Notes: a model not told the origin generated them from the sequence alone. 64,000 bases of DNA from Neorhizobium huautlense (GCF_002968575.1 NZ_PVBM01000018.1:53029-117028), one strand, 5' to 3'. Numbered from the stretch's first letter, positions 25,946 to 34,961 are shown. Numbers and translations are program-made.

Positions 25946-27172
25946 ATGACCATACACACGATCGGCACCCATCCGGTGGCCATCGGGAAGAACCCCGAAC
26001 GAAGCCGCGATCACAACCGGCGCGTTGTGCTGGATGTGGTGAGGCGGCATGGTTCCCTCGGTCGCGCCCACATTGCAAAGCTCACCCGTCTCACACCGCA
26101 GGCGGTCGCTAATATCGTGGATGAGCTGGCGAGCGAGGGCTTGCTGATGGAAATGGGGCGCCTGCGGTCCGGCCGGGGTCAACCGCCGGTTCAGTTCGCC
26201 GTCAACCCCGAAGGCGGTGCCACGATCGGCGTGGAAATCGCCACCGACCATATGGTGACCGTGGCGCTCGACCTCTCCGGAAAACTCCGGGCAAGGCGCA
26301 TCGTGTCGCTTCGGGATGCGACACCGGAGCACATTCTTCCCGCATTTGCGGACGAGCTTTCCACCGTCAGTCGATCGGTCGGCGCAAAGCTCCTGGGCAC
26401 GGGCGTCGTCATGCCGGGTCCTTTCGGGATCGACGGCATGACATCGGTTGGTCCAACCACGCTGCCGGGCTGGGCAGGCCTGGACGCGGCACAATCACTG
26501 AGCGAGGCTTGCGGCCATACGGTGCTCATAGAGAACGATGCCACGGCCGCGGCAGTCGGCGAACGGCTTTTCGGGGCAGGCCTTGCGATCTCCAATTTCG
26601 GCATGATCTATTTTGGCGTCGGCATTGGCTTGGGAATCATTCAGGATGGCGCGCCCTATCGCGGTGCCTTCGGCAATGCAGGTGAAATTGGCCACGTCAC
26701 GGTCGTGCCGAAAGGCAAGCCTTGCCCTTCCTGTGGCCAGCTCGGGTGCCTGGAGGGTTATGCTTCCGTCTATGTGCTGAAGGAAAAGCTCAGCTGTGCC
26801 GGCCTTCCGGATTGCGGCTTTTCCGACATCGAGAAATTGCATGCCGAACGGCATCCCGTCATCGAGGAATGGATTGACGAGGCAGCCACCTATCTCGGTC
26901 CGATGGTTGCAATGCTCGAAAACATCCTTGATCCGCAGACCGTGATCCTCGGGGGGGCGCTGCCGGACGCCGTCATCGGCGATATCATCGGCCGCATGGG
27001 CAATCTCCCCACCTCGGTCGCTAGTCGGCGCCAGCGAGACCTGCCGCGTGTCTTGCGCGGCCAGACCGGACAACTGACCGCCGCACTCGGCGCGGCAGCA
27101 CTTCCGCTCTTCGATGTGGTGACGCCCAAGCTCGAAACCTCACATGCCGTGCTTGCCGATATTCCTACCTGA
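25946..27172 (+). CDS. ROK family transcriptional regulator
   Basis: 408 residues, the XylR/NagC-like length. The N-terminal winged helix (about 25-85) contains LGRAHIAKLTRLTPQAVANI. The ROK domain (about 95-390) has LIENDATAAAVGERLFG and the zinc-binding cluster with C260, C263 and C268 in CPSCGQLGCLEGYAS. Binds a sugar or sugar phosphate and probably represses both the leftward ABC operon and the PIG-L gene 18 nt downstream. Confidence 0.9.
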   Translation: MTIHTIGTHPVAIGKNPERSRDHNRRVVLDVVRRHGSLGRAHIAKLTRLTPQAVANIVDELASEGLLMEMGRLRSGRGQPPVQFAVNPEGGATIGVEIATDHMVTVALDLSGKLRARRIVSLRDATPEHILPAFADELSTVSRSVGAKLLGTGVVMPGPFGIDGMTSVGPTTLPGWAGLDAAQSLSEACGHTVLIENDATAAAVGERLFGAGLAISNFGMIYFGVGIGLGIIQDGAPYRGAFGNAGEIGHVTVVPKGKPCPSCGQLGCLEGYASVYVLKEKLSCAGLPDCGFSDIEKLHAERHPVIEEWIDEAATYLGPMVAMLENILDPQTVILGGALPDAVIGDIIGRMGNLPTSVASRRQRDLPRVLRGQTGQLTAALGAAALPLFDVVTPKLETSHAVLADIPT

Positions 27173-27190
27173 TATTTTTGGAGAACTTTC

Positions 27191-29593
27191 ATGCTGACCG
27201 CTCGGGAACGCATCGAACGGCAAATGGCCGACCCCTCGCTCGTGCGGCTTCATCGGAGGCTTTCGCGTCTGAAATCGACGGTCACGGTAATGAATACCGG
27301 TGCCCATCCGGACGACGAGCAGAACGGGATGCTCGCCTGGTTCCGTTTTGGCCTTGGCATGCGGGTCATCGTCGCCTGCTCGACGCGTGGGGAGGGTGGA
27401 CAGAATGCGCTGGGACCGGAACGCCTCGGCCCGCTTGGCGTGTTGCGTTCCCGCGAATTGGAAGAGGCGGCCCGGGTCATTGACGCCGATATATCCTGGC
27501 TCGGCCACGGCCCCTGCGACCCGGTGCACGATTTCGGTTTTTCCAAGGATGGCGACGGGACCTTCACGCGCTGGGGTGAGGCGCGAACCGTGGAACGGCT
27601 GGTGCGAGCCTATCGCATGGAGCGGCCAGACATCGTCATCCCGACCTTCCTCGACGTGCCCGGCCAGCACGGCCACCACCGCGCCATGACCCGCGCCGCC
27701 GAGACGGCGATTGCGCTCGCCGCGGACCCGAATGCTTATCCTGAGCATATCGAGGAAGGCTTGAAACCATGGAGGGGCGCGAAATATTATCTACCTGCCT
27801 GGTCCGGTGGGGGTAATACCTATGACGACGAGGTACCGCCGCCGGATACGACGGTGACGGTTCATGCGGAGGGTCGCGATCCGGCGACTGGCGTGGAATA
27901 CGACCGAATCGGCGAATGGTCGCGTTATTACCACGCCTCCCAGGGCATGGGGCATTGGCCGAAACAGGCGGAAAGGGAGTGGCCCCTGCATCTGAAACTC
28001 TCCGTCGGGGGGGCGAAGGCGGAGCAGTCGGTCCTTCAGGGTCTGCCGGCCTCGCTGACCGTGCTTTCGGATTTTCCGGGCCTTGCGGCAAATACGAAGA
28101 ATGCACTGTGCTCAGCCGATCAGGCTACCGCGGTGGCTATGGCGGCGTTCCCGGATCGTGATGCGATCATTGCGGCGCTGACCGAGGCCGCCGGTTGGCT
28201 GGAGATCGTCGCGTCCATGGCATCAGAGGAGTTTATGGCCCTGCATGGTCATCGCATCGCGCGCAAGCAGGCCGAAGTTGATGCCGCGATCCTCGATGCC
28301 GCGGCGATCTTCGAACGCGCTTATGCCGATCCCTCAGCCATTTCCCCCGGCGGCGCTGCGGCGCTCACCGTGGAGCTTGGCGAAGGCGCTTCGAACCACA
28401 AGGTCGATGTCGCCCCGGTTCTCCCCGCCGGCGTATCGTCCGCCGTCCAGTCGCTCGCCCAAGACCGCGTATTCGCTCTGACCGCGGCATCGGACGCGCC
28501 GCTCTCCGGCCTCTACCTGCCCGCCTGGTCGGCTCTCGGCGGCAATGGCCATGCGCATGTAAAAATCTCGGCCGAGATCGGCAAACGTTTGGTCTCCGGC
28601 ACATTCGACCTCGAAGAGCCGTTTGCCGTGACGCCCGCCCAGTCGCTGACCCTGCTGCCGGATGCGCTGCTCGTACCCCTCGGCACGAAGCAGACCGAAT
28701 GGCCGATCAAGGCCAACGTGTCCGGCGTTAACGCGCCGGTCTCCTTCAAGACGCCTGCCGGCTGGGTGATGAAAAAAAACGATGACGGCTGGACGGTCTC
28801 TCCGACCGATGCGGCCAAGCCCGGTATCGTCGAGCTCGAACCGCAGATCGGCGGCGGCCCGGCCTTCCAAGTCACGCCGATCGCCTACCGCCATATCGGT
28901 CGCACCAGCTTTCGCGCCCCTGCCGCCCTGAAGATCCTGTCGCTCGATCTGAAGCTGCCCCAAGGCGCCCGCATCGGTTATGTCGGCGGCGGTGCCGATC
29001 GCGTCGGTCTGTGGCTCGCCCGCATGGGCCTCGACGTAACCGAACTCGACGCTCAGGCGCTAAGCAGTGATCTGTCGCGCTTCACCACCATCGTCGTCGG
29101 CATCTTCGCCTTCGGCCTCCGCAAGGACCTTGCAGCTGCGACCCAACGCCTGCACCGCTTCGTCGAAGAAGGCGGCCACCTCGTCACCCTCTATCACCGT
29201 CCGACGGACGGCTGGGGCCCGAATGAGACGCCGGTCCGCCGTATCGAAATCGGCTCGCCGTCGCTGCGCTGGCGCGTCACCGATCCAAAGGCGGAAGTCA
29301 CCGTGCTTGCACCCGACCATCTGCTGCTCAAGGGACCGAACATGATTGGCCAGCAGGACTGGCAGGGGTGGGACAAGGAGCGCGGCCTCTATTTCGTCTC
29401 CCGCTGGGATGATGCCTACGAACCGCTTCTGGCCATGCACGATGTCCACGAACAGCCGCTGAAGGGTGCGCTGATCTCCGGCGCCATCGGCGAGGGCCGC
29501 CATACCCATACAAGCCTGGTGCTGCATCACCAGCTCGAAAAGCTCGTGCCAGGCGCCTTCCGGCTGATGGCGAACCTCGTGCAGCCGGCGTGA
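27191..29593 (+). CDS. PIG-L family deacetylase with C-terminal GATase-like domain
   Basis: 800 residues, far longer than single-domain PIG-L/LmbE proteins (about 230-280). The LmbE domain (about 30-270) carries the zinc motif AHPDDE (H39, D41, D42) and the third-ligand motif HGHH (H160, H163). The middle section is beta-rich; from about 595 a Rossmann/class I GATase-like part (GYVGGGADRVGLWLARMGLD, later RFVEEGGHLVTLYH) is visible without a catalytic Cys. No signal peptide, so cytoplasmic. PIG-L enzymes de-N-acetylate GlcNAc-type moieties. Being next to the ROK gene and divergent ABC operon, it likely acts on the imported compound. RBS GGAGA; the stop overlaps the DMT gene (GTGA). Confidence 0.85.
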   Translation: MLTARERIERQMADPSLVRLHRRLSRLKSTVTVMNTGAHPDDEQNGMLAWFRFGLGMRVIVACSTRGEGGQNALGPERLGPLGVLRSRELEEAARVIDADISWLGHGPCDPVHDFGFSKDGDGTFTRWGEARTVERLVRAYRMERPDIVIPTFLDVPGQHGHHRAMTRAAETAIALAADPNAYPEHIEEGLKPWRGAKYYLPAWSGGGNTYDDEVPPPDTTVTVHAEGRDPATGVEYDRIGEWSRYYHASQGMGHWPKQAEREWPLHLKLSVGGAKAEQSVLQGLPASLTVLSDFPGLAANTKNALCSADQATAVAMAAFPDRDAIIAALTEAAGWLEIVASMASEEFMALHGHRIARKQAEVDAAILDAAAIFERAYADPSAISPGGAAALTVELGEGASNHKVDVAPVLPAGVSSAVQSLAQDRVFALTAASDAPLSGLYLPAWSALGGNGHAHVKISAEIGKRLVSGTFDLEEPFAVTPAQSLTLLPDALLVPLGTKQTEWPIKANVSGVNAPVSFKTPAGWVMKKNDDGWTVSPTDAAKPGIVELEPQIGGGPAFQVTPIAYRHIGRTSFRAPAALKILSLDLKLPQGARIGYVGGGADRVGLWLARMGLDVTELDAQALSSDLSRFTTIVVGIFAFGLRKDLAAATQRLHRFVEEGGHLVTLYHRPTDGWGPNETPVRRIEIGSPSLRWRVTDPKAEVTVLAPDHLLLKGPNMIGQQDWQGWDKERGLYFVSRWDDAYEPLLAMHDVHEQPLKGALISGAIGEGRHTHTSLVLHHQLEKLVPGAFRLMANLVQPA

Positions 29594-30498
29594 CGACGGA
29601 ACACGCGCCGGAAGCGGAAAGCGAGCAGGCCTCGAACGCCCGCATCGGCATCGGCTGGCTGCTTCTCGACATGACGCTGGTCTCCGGCGGCATGACGGCG
29701 CTGGTAAAGGCGCAAGGAGCGACCTATCCCGCCTTCCAGCTCGTTTTCATCCGGGCGATGATCGGGCTGTTGTTCATCCTGCCGCTGATCTGGCGGCACC
29801 GCGCCGAAATGCGCCGCGTCAAGCACCCGTGGCGCAACATTTTTCGTATCTCCTGCAATGCGGTGGCGCTGACCAGCAATTTCTTCGCCATCACCATGCT
29901 GCCGCTCGCCATGGTCAATGCCGTCGGCTTCTCCCGACCGCTGATCACAATGGCCATGGCCGTCGCCATGCTCGGCGAAACGGTGAGCCGCATCCGCTGG
30001 CTCGGCGCCGGCCTTGCTTTCGTCGGCGTGCTGATCGTCATGGCGCCCGGCACGTCGAGTTTCGAGGTCGAAGTGCTGGTCGTACTGGTCTCGGTCGTCT
30101 TCGGCTCACTGGCGATTATTCAAACCCGCGCGCTCAAGGACGAGAACACCACGGTCATGATGGTCTTCTACACGGTTGGCCTTACGGTCATCACGGCCGT
30201 TCCGGCGGTCTTCACCTGGCAGCCAGTTTTGCCCTTGGACTGGATCCCACTGCTTGGCATCGGCTTCCTTGCCCAGCTCGGACAATATTGTTTCCTGCGA
30301 GCCTATCGGATCGCCGATGCGAGCGTGCTTGCGCCCGTCGGTTACCTCTCGATCGTCTTCGTCACCGTCACGGGTTATGTCTTCTTCGGTGAGGTGCCGG
30401 AGGTGAGGGTGGTGATCGGCGTGATCATCATCCTGGCGGCGCTCCAAGGGACTTCTTGGCTCGACCGGCGTCACGGCCGCTCCTGGAGACATCCTTAA
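29590..30498 (+). CDS. DMT superfamily (EamA) transporter
   Basis: 302 residues with ten predicted membrane helices in two EamA repeats; the first ends at about residue 150 (GLAFVGVLIVMAPG) and the second contains GYLSIVFVTVTGYVFFGEVPE. GTG start overlapping the PIG-L stop. Such carriers export metabolites or amino acids. Its coupling to the deacetylase suggests it removes a by-product of that pathway, or simply shares the transcript; the substrate is unknown. Confidence 0.88.
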   Translation: MTTEHAPEAESEQASNARIGIGWLLLDMTLVSGGMTALVKAQGATYPAFQLVFIRAMIGLLFILPLIWRHRAEMRRVKHPWRNIFRISCNAVALTSNFFAITMLPLAMVNAVGFSRPLITMAMAVAMLGETVSRIRWLGAGLAFVGVLIVMAPGTSSFEVEVLVVLVSVVFGSLAIIQTRALKDENTTVMMVFYTVGLTVITAVPAVFTWQPVLPLDWIPLLGIGFLAQLGQYCFLRAYRIADASVLAPVGYLSIVFVTVTGYVFFGEVPEVRVVIGVIIILAALQGTSWLDRRHGRSWRHP

Positions 30499-30605
30499 GC
30501 AAGGGCCCCCTGAGCAAAGGGATGTGATGCGATGTGAACGACGTCGGACTATAATTGCCGAACTTTCTCCATCTGCGCGCGTTATTGCGGTGACAGGAGG
30601 CGTTC

Positions 30606-30869
30606 ATGGTCGCTCTAATGTCCGTTTTGGCAATCGTTGCCGTTCTGGCCGGCATATTCGCAACCCTCATCCGGCAGATGGCCGTCGCGCGTCGCCGGCA
30701 ATATCTGGACGAGGTCGCCGCCGACAGCTCGGCCTGCACGAGCCTGCCGGAGTTGGAGCAGAGGGCCGAACGTCAAAAGGCACATCCCAGCCGTCCAACA
30801 ATGATCTCCCGCAAGCGCGTCCATAACCGGCTGGCCCGTCACCCGCACACCAGTTTGATAACGAGGTAG
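30606..30869 (+). CDS. Small single-pass membrane protein, function unknown
   Basis: 87 residues with a clear RBS (AGGAGG, 7 nt before ATG), which argues for real translation. One membrane helix at about residues 3-23 (LMSVLAIVAVLAGIFATLI), then a basic and polar tail rich in Arg, Gln and Ser. Lies alone between the DMT gene and tRNA-Ala. No family recognised. Confidence 0.6.
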   Translation: MVALMSVLAIVAVLAGIFATLIRQMAVARRRQYLDEVAADSSACTSLPELEQRAERQKAHPSRPTMISRKRVHNRLARHPHTSLITR

Positions 30870-30929
30870 CGCGGCGCCGAGCAGGCGCCGTGGCCCGGTC
30901 GATCAACAACTATATGTAGGGATTAGGTT

Positions 30930-31005
<76 letters not shown>

Positions 31006-31114
31006 ATCAGGGTGGTCCGGCATCTTCCGGTCCTGGGAACTCCGAGGCGGTTGGGCCTAGCGGAGTGGCGGCTTATTACTTCCCGTTTACGGAGAGTGCA
31101 AGCCGAAAATTTCG

Positions 31115-31145
31115 AGCCCGGCAATTTTTATGGATTTGCCGGGCT
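31115..31145 (-). terminator. Terminator hairpin of the TIGR02300 gene
   Basis: Ten-bp stem AGCCCGGCAA / TTGCCGGGCT with an 11-nt loop, 17 nt after the TIGR02300 stop on the minus strand. The following sequence is only moderately T-rich (CGAAATTTT), so termination strength is uncertain. Confidence 0.6.
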
Positions 31146-31161
31146 TTATCATGGTTGACGA

Positions 31162-31548
31162 TCAGACTTCGTCGTCGTCGCCGGTCACGCCGATGATGCC
31201 GGACATATCGTCGTCTTCATCGTCTTCGTCGGCTTCCAGGAAGGTGTCGTCGTCGTCATCGCCGAGATCCACGTCGTCATCGCCGATGTCGGGCAGATCG
31301 TCGCCGCCGGCGGCTTCGTCGCCCTCTTCGAGAGAGACGAGTTCGACTTCCGGATTTTCGGTATCGACTTCCTGAACGTCCTCTTCCTCGGCCTGTTCCA
31401 TCTTCTTGGCCACGCTGTTTTCTTCGAAGAAGGACAGCGGCCAGGACTTGCCGGTATAGGGGGATACCACGGGATCGCGGTTCAGGTCGTAGAATTTCTT
31501 GCCGGTATCGGGGTCGGTGCGCTTGGTTCCGAGTTCCGCTTTTGCCAC
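31162..31548 (-). CDS. TIGR02300 family protein
   Basis: 128 residues. The conserved N-terminal half (LGTKRTDPDTGKKFYDLNRD, SPYTGKSWPLSFFE) resembles a small zinc-ribbon-like fold without its cysteines and defines the alphaproteobacterial TIGR02300 family. The C-terminal half is highly acidic, with runs of Asp/Glu. Function unknown. Typically located beside tRNA-Ala and the aroA-cmk-rpsA genes in Rhizobiales; here it is divergent from paiB instead. Confidence 0.88.
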   Translation of the reverse strand: MAKAELGTKRTDPDTGKKFYDLNRDPVVSPYTGKSWPLSFFEENSVAKKMEQAEEEDVQEVDTENPEVELVSLEEGDEAAGGDDLPDIGDDDVDLGDDDDDTFLEADEDDEDDDMSGIIGVTGDDDEV

Positions 31549-31750
31549 AGTCAGAGCCTCATGAGGATGGCCGAATAGATCGGCTCGCCGCCTGCGCGGC
31601 TTCTATTGGGTGAAAAATCTAAGCCGGTCCCCATAAGGCCTGTGCCCTTTGATGTCAAAGACAAACTTTCATGCGTCCCATCAATGCGCCGCAGGTGATC
31701 GCCGGGATGGTTTGTGATATGGACACGCCTGCCATTGAAGGAGCCGTCCG

Positions 31751-32392
31751 ATGTACCAGCCGCCACATTTCAGGGAAGAGGATCTCGCGACCCAGCATGC
31801 CCTGATCCGCGCCCATCCGCTGGGTCTGCTGATTACCGCCGGCGCATCCGGCCTGCTCGCCAATCCCGTCCCGTTCCATCTCGATGCGGCAGCGTCGAAG
31901 AAGGGTACGCTCCGCCTGCATCTGGCCCGCGCCAACGGCCAGTGGAAGGATATCCGCGACGGTGCCTCCGTGCTCACCGTCTTCCAGGGCGCTGATTCCT
32001 ACGTCACCCCGTCCTGGTACCAAACCAAGCGCGAGACCGGAAAGGTCGTGCCTACCTGGAACTATGCGACCGTACAGGCGAGGGGATCTGCCCGCATCGT
32101 CGAGGATGCCGACTGGCTGCTGTCCCAGATCAACGCCATCACCAGCCAGCACGAAGGCAACCGCGTGCTTCCTTGGTCCGTAAGCGACGCGCCGGAGGAT
32201 TTCGTCCGCGCTCAGCTCAAGGGTATCGTCGGTGTCGAGATCGAGATCGCCGAGATCGAAGGCAAGTGGAAGGTGAGCCAGAACCGGCCCATCGCCGATC
32301 GCGAGGGCGTGGCGGCGGGGCTTGATGAAATTCCCGGACAGGGCGATATGGCGCAACTGGTTCGCCAGTACGGCGCCATGCGGAACGCCTGA
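31751..32392 (+). CDS. PaiB-type FMN-binding negative transcriptional regulator
   Basis: 213 residues, the normal PaiB length. N-terminal split-barrel FMN-binding fold with YQPPHFREED, HPLGLLITAG and ANPVPFHLD, then the conserved TPSWYQTKRETGKVVPTWNY. RBS AAGGAG. Members down-regulate proteases or act on small substrates; many are poorly characterised. It occupies the slot where aroA is often found upstream of cmk in this group of bacteria. Confidence 0.88.
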   Translation: MYQPPHFREEDLATQHALIRAHPLGLLITAGASGLLANPVPFHLDAAASKKGTLRLHLARANGQWKDIRDGASVLTVFQGADSYVTPSWYQTKRETGKVVPTWNYATVQARGSARIVEDADWLLSQINAITSQHEGNRVLPWSVSDAPEDFVRAQLKGIVGVEIEIAEIEGKWKVSQNRPIADREGVAAGLDEIPGQGDMAQLVRQYGAMRNA

Positions 32393-32415
32393 AGCCAAGA
32401 GACGAGTGGGAATAA

Positions 32416-33057
32416 TTGACGCCAGGAATGATCATCGCCATTGACGGCCCGGCGGCCGCTGGAAAAGGGACGCTGTCCCGCCGGATTGCGGACGCCTATG
32501 GCTTCCATCACCTCGATACCGGTCTGACCTACCGCGCCGCGGCCAAGGCGCTTCTCGATGCAGGCCTGCCGCTCGACGACGAGAAAATTGCGGAGAAGAT
32601 GGCGCGCGAGGTGGAACTTGCCGGTCTCGATCGCGATGTATTGTCTGTCCATGCGATCGGTGAGGCGGCGTCGAAGATCGCCGTGATGCCGGCTGTCCGC
32701 CGGGCATTGGTCGAGGCGCAGCGCGCTTTTTCGCGACGGAAGCCCGGAACAGTGCTCGACGGTCGCGATATCGGCACCGTCGTCTGCCCCGAGGCGCCCG
32801 TGAAGTTTTACGTCACCGCCTCGCCGGAAGTGCGTGCAAGGCGCCGTTACGACGAGATCGTCGGCAGGGGGCAGTCCGCCGACTACGCGGAAATATTCGT
32901 GGACGTGAAGAAACGCGACGAGCGCGACATGGGCCGGGCTGACAGCCCCCTGAGGCCTGCCGAGGATGCGCACTTGCTTGATACCTCGGAAATGAGTATA
33001 GAGGCCGCGTTTCAGGCAGCGAAGGTCATCATCGACGCCGCACTGAAGAGGAATTGA
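32416..33057 (+). CDS. cmk: Cytidylate kinase
   Basis: 213 residues from TTG 32416 (GAGTGGG upstream); ATG 32428 (MIIAIDG) is an almost equal alternative and leaves the P-loop intact. P-loop [16 protein letters not shown] near residues 10-25; CMP-binding [26 protein letters not shown], and the lid RARRRYDEI are all conserved. Converts CMP/dCMP to the diphosphates. Upstream of rpsA as in most proteobacteria, with a 173-nt leader between them. Confidence 0.94.
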   Translation: MTPGMIIAIDGPAAAGKGTLSRRIADAYGFHHLDTGLTYRAAAKALLDAGLPLDDEKIAEKMAREVELAGLDRDVLSVHAIGEAASKIAVMPAVRRALVEAQRAFSRRKPGTVLDGRDIGTVVCPEAPVKFYVTASPEVRARRRYDEIVGRGQSADYAEIFVDVKKRDERDMGRADSPLRPAEDAHLLDTSEMSIEAAFQAAKVIIDAALKRN

Positions 33058-33063
33058 CGATGC

Positions 33064-33083
33064 AAGCCGGCTTTGGCCGGCTT
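33064..33083 (+). promoter_or_regulatory. Hairpin after cmk
   Basis: AAGCCGGC-TTTG-GCCGGCTT, a perfect 8-bp stem 7 nt after the cmk stop. No T-run follows (CGTCCC), so it may be an mRNA-stabilising or processing hairpin rather than an intrinsic terminator. Confidence 0.45.
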
Positions 33084-33197
33084 CGTCCCTGAAAGACCGG
33101 AAAGTCTGGAGATCGGTCCCCGCGCCGGATTTGCCTCTTGAAACAGAGAGGCGGACCTGATGCCCAGGCATGAACAACACCAACCCCCGGCGCTTAT

Positions 33198-33217
33198 GTG
33201 CCTTGAGAACAAGGCAC
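33198..33217 (+). promoter_or_regulatory. Hairpin directly upstream of the rpsA ribosome binding site
   Basis: GTGCCTTG-AGAA-CAAGGCAC, a perfect 8-bp stem with a GNRA-like loop, ending 4 nt before the AGGAG of rpsA. It has the right place for autogenous control of S1 synthesis, which is known in enterobacteria through structured rpsA leaders. Regulation here is inference. Confidence 0.5.
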
Positions 33218-33230
33218 TCTAGGAGATTTC

Positions 33231-34937
33231 ATGGCAGTATCTAACCCCACGCGGGAGGACTTCGCAGCCCTCCTCGAAGAATCCTTTTCCAAGACCGATC
33301 TGGCCGAAGGCTATGTTGCCAAGGGCATTGTGACGGCGATCGAGAAGGATGTTGCGGTCGTTGACGTCGGCCTCAAGGTCGAAGGCCGCATCGCGCTGAA
33401 GGAATTTGGCGCCAAGGGCAAAGACGGTTCGCTGAAGGTCGGCGACGAAGTCGAAGTGTATGTCGAGCGCATCGAAAACGCTCTCGGCGAAGCGGTTCTT
33501 TCCCGTGAGAAGGCTCGCCGCGAAGAAAGCTGGGTCAAGCTCGAAGCCAAGTTCGAAGCTGGCGAACGTGTCGAAGGCGTCATCTTCAACCAGGTCAAGG
33601 GTGGCTTCACCGTCGATCTCGACGGCGCCGTTGCCTTCCTGCCGCGTTCGCAGGTCGACATCCGTCCGATCCGCGACGTTACCCCGCTCATGCACAACCC
33701 GCAGCCCTTCGAAATCCTCAAGATGGACAAGCGCCGCGGCAACATCGTTGTTTCGCGCCGCACGGTTCTCGAAGAGTCGCGTGCCGAGCAGCGTTCTGAA
33801 ATCGTTCAGAACCTCGAAGAAGGCCAGGTTGTTGACGGCGTCGTCAAGAACATCACCGATTACGGTGCGTTCGTTGACCTCGGCGGCATCGACGGCCTGC
33901 TGCACGTCACCGACATGGCATGGCGCCGCGTCAACCATCCGTCGGAAATCCTGAACATCGGCCAGCAGGTCAAGGTTCAGATCATCCGCATCAACCAGGA
34001 AACCCACCGTATCTCGCTCGGCATGAAGCAGCTCGAGTCGGATCCGTGGGATGGCATCTCGGCCAAGTACCCGGTCGGCAAGAAGATTTCCGGCACCGTC
34101 ACGAACATCACCGACTACGGTGCATTCGTCGAACTGGAGCCGGGCATCGAAGGCCTGATCCACATTTCCGAAATGTCCTGGACCAAGAAGAACGTACATC
34201 CCGGCAAGATCCTGTCCACGAGCCAGGAAGTCGACGTTGTCGTTCTCGAAGTCGATCCGTCCAAGCGCCGTATCTCGCTCGGCCTCAAGCAGACGCTGGA
34301 AAACCCGTGGCAGGCATTCGCCTACAGCCATCCGGCCGGCACTGAAGTTGAAGGCGAAGTCAAGAACAAGACCGAATTCGGCCTGTTCATCGGCCTCGAA
34401 GGCGATGTCGACGGCATGGTTCACCTCTCCGACCTCGACTGGAACCGTCCGGGCGAACAGGTTATCGAGGAGTACAACAAGGGCGACGTCGTCAAGGCTG
34501 TCGTTCTTGATGTGGACGTGGACAAGGAGCGCATCTCGCTCGGCATCAAGCAGCTCGGCCGTGATGCGGTCGGCGAAGCTGCCGCTTCCGGCGAACTGCG
34601 TAAGAACGCTGTCGTTTCGTGCGAAGTCATCGCCGTCAACGACGGTGGCGTCGAAGTGAAGCTCGTCAACCACGAAGACATCACCTCCTTCATCCGCCGC
34701 AACGACCTGGCACGCGATCGCGACGATCAGCGTCCGGAGCGTTTCTCGGTCGGCCAGGTTTTCGACGCCCGCGTCGTCAACTGGTCCAAGAAGGACCGCA
34801 AGGTGATGCTGTCGATCAAGGCTCTCGAGATCGCAGAAGAGAAGGAAGCCGTTGCTCAGTTCGGTTCGTCCGATAGCGGTGCTTCGCTTGGCGATATTCT
34901 CGGCGCGGCTCTGAAGAACCGCGGCAACAACGAGTAA
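33231..34937 (+). CDS. rpsA: 30S ribosomal protein S1
   Basis: 568 residues with six S1 (OB-fold) repeats, recognisable by repeated VVKNITDYGAFVDLGGIDGLLH, VTNITDYGAFVELEPGIEGL and KNKTEFGLFIGLEGDVDGM. Normal length for alphaproteobacterial S1. Anchors the mRNA on the 30S subunit. AGGAG RBS 7 nt from ATG, preceded by a strong hairpin, and followed by an intrinsic terminator, so it can be transcribed alone or with cmk. Confidence 0.97.
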   Translation: MAVSNPTREDFAALLEESFSKTDLAEGYVAKGIVTAIEKDVAVVDVGLKVEGRIALKEFGAKGKDGSLKVGDEVEVYVERIENALGEAVLSREKARREESWVKLEAKFEAGERVEGVIFNQVKGGFTVDLDGAVAFLPRSQVDIRPIRDVTPLMHNPQPFEILKMDKRRGNIVVSRRTVLEESRAEQRSEIVQNLEEGQVVDGVVKNITDYGAFVDLGGIDGLLHVTDMAWRRVNHPSEILNIGQQVKVQIIRINQETHRISLGMKQLESDPWDGISAKYPVGKKISGTVTNITDYGAFVELEPGIEGLIHISEMSWTKKNVHPGKILSTSQEVDVVVLEVDPSKRRISLGLKQTLENPWQAFAYSHPAGTEVEGEVKNKTEFGLFIGLEGDVDGMVHLSDLDWNRPGEQVIEEYNKGDVVKAVVLDVDVDKERISLGIKQLGRDAVGEAAASGELRKNAVVSCEVIAVNDGGVEVKLVNHEDITSFIRRNDLARDRDDQRPERFSVGQVFDARVVNWSKKDRKVMLSIKALEIAEEKEAVAQFGSSDSGASLGDILGAALKNRGNNE

Positions 34938-34961
34938 TCGACGCCTCTTAGAATATAAGAA

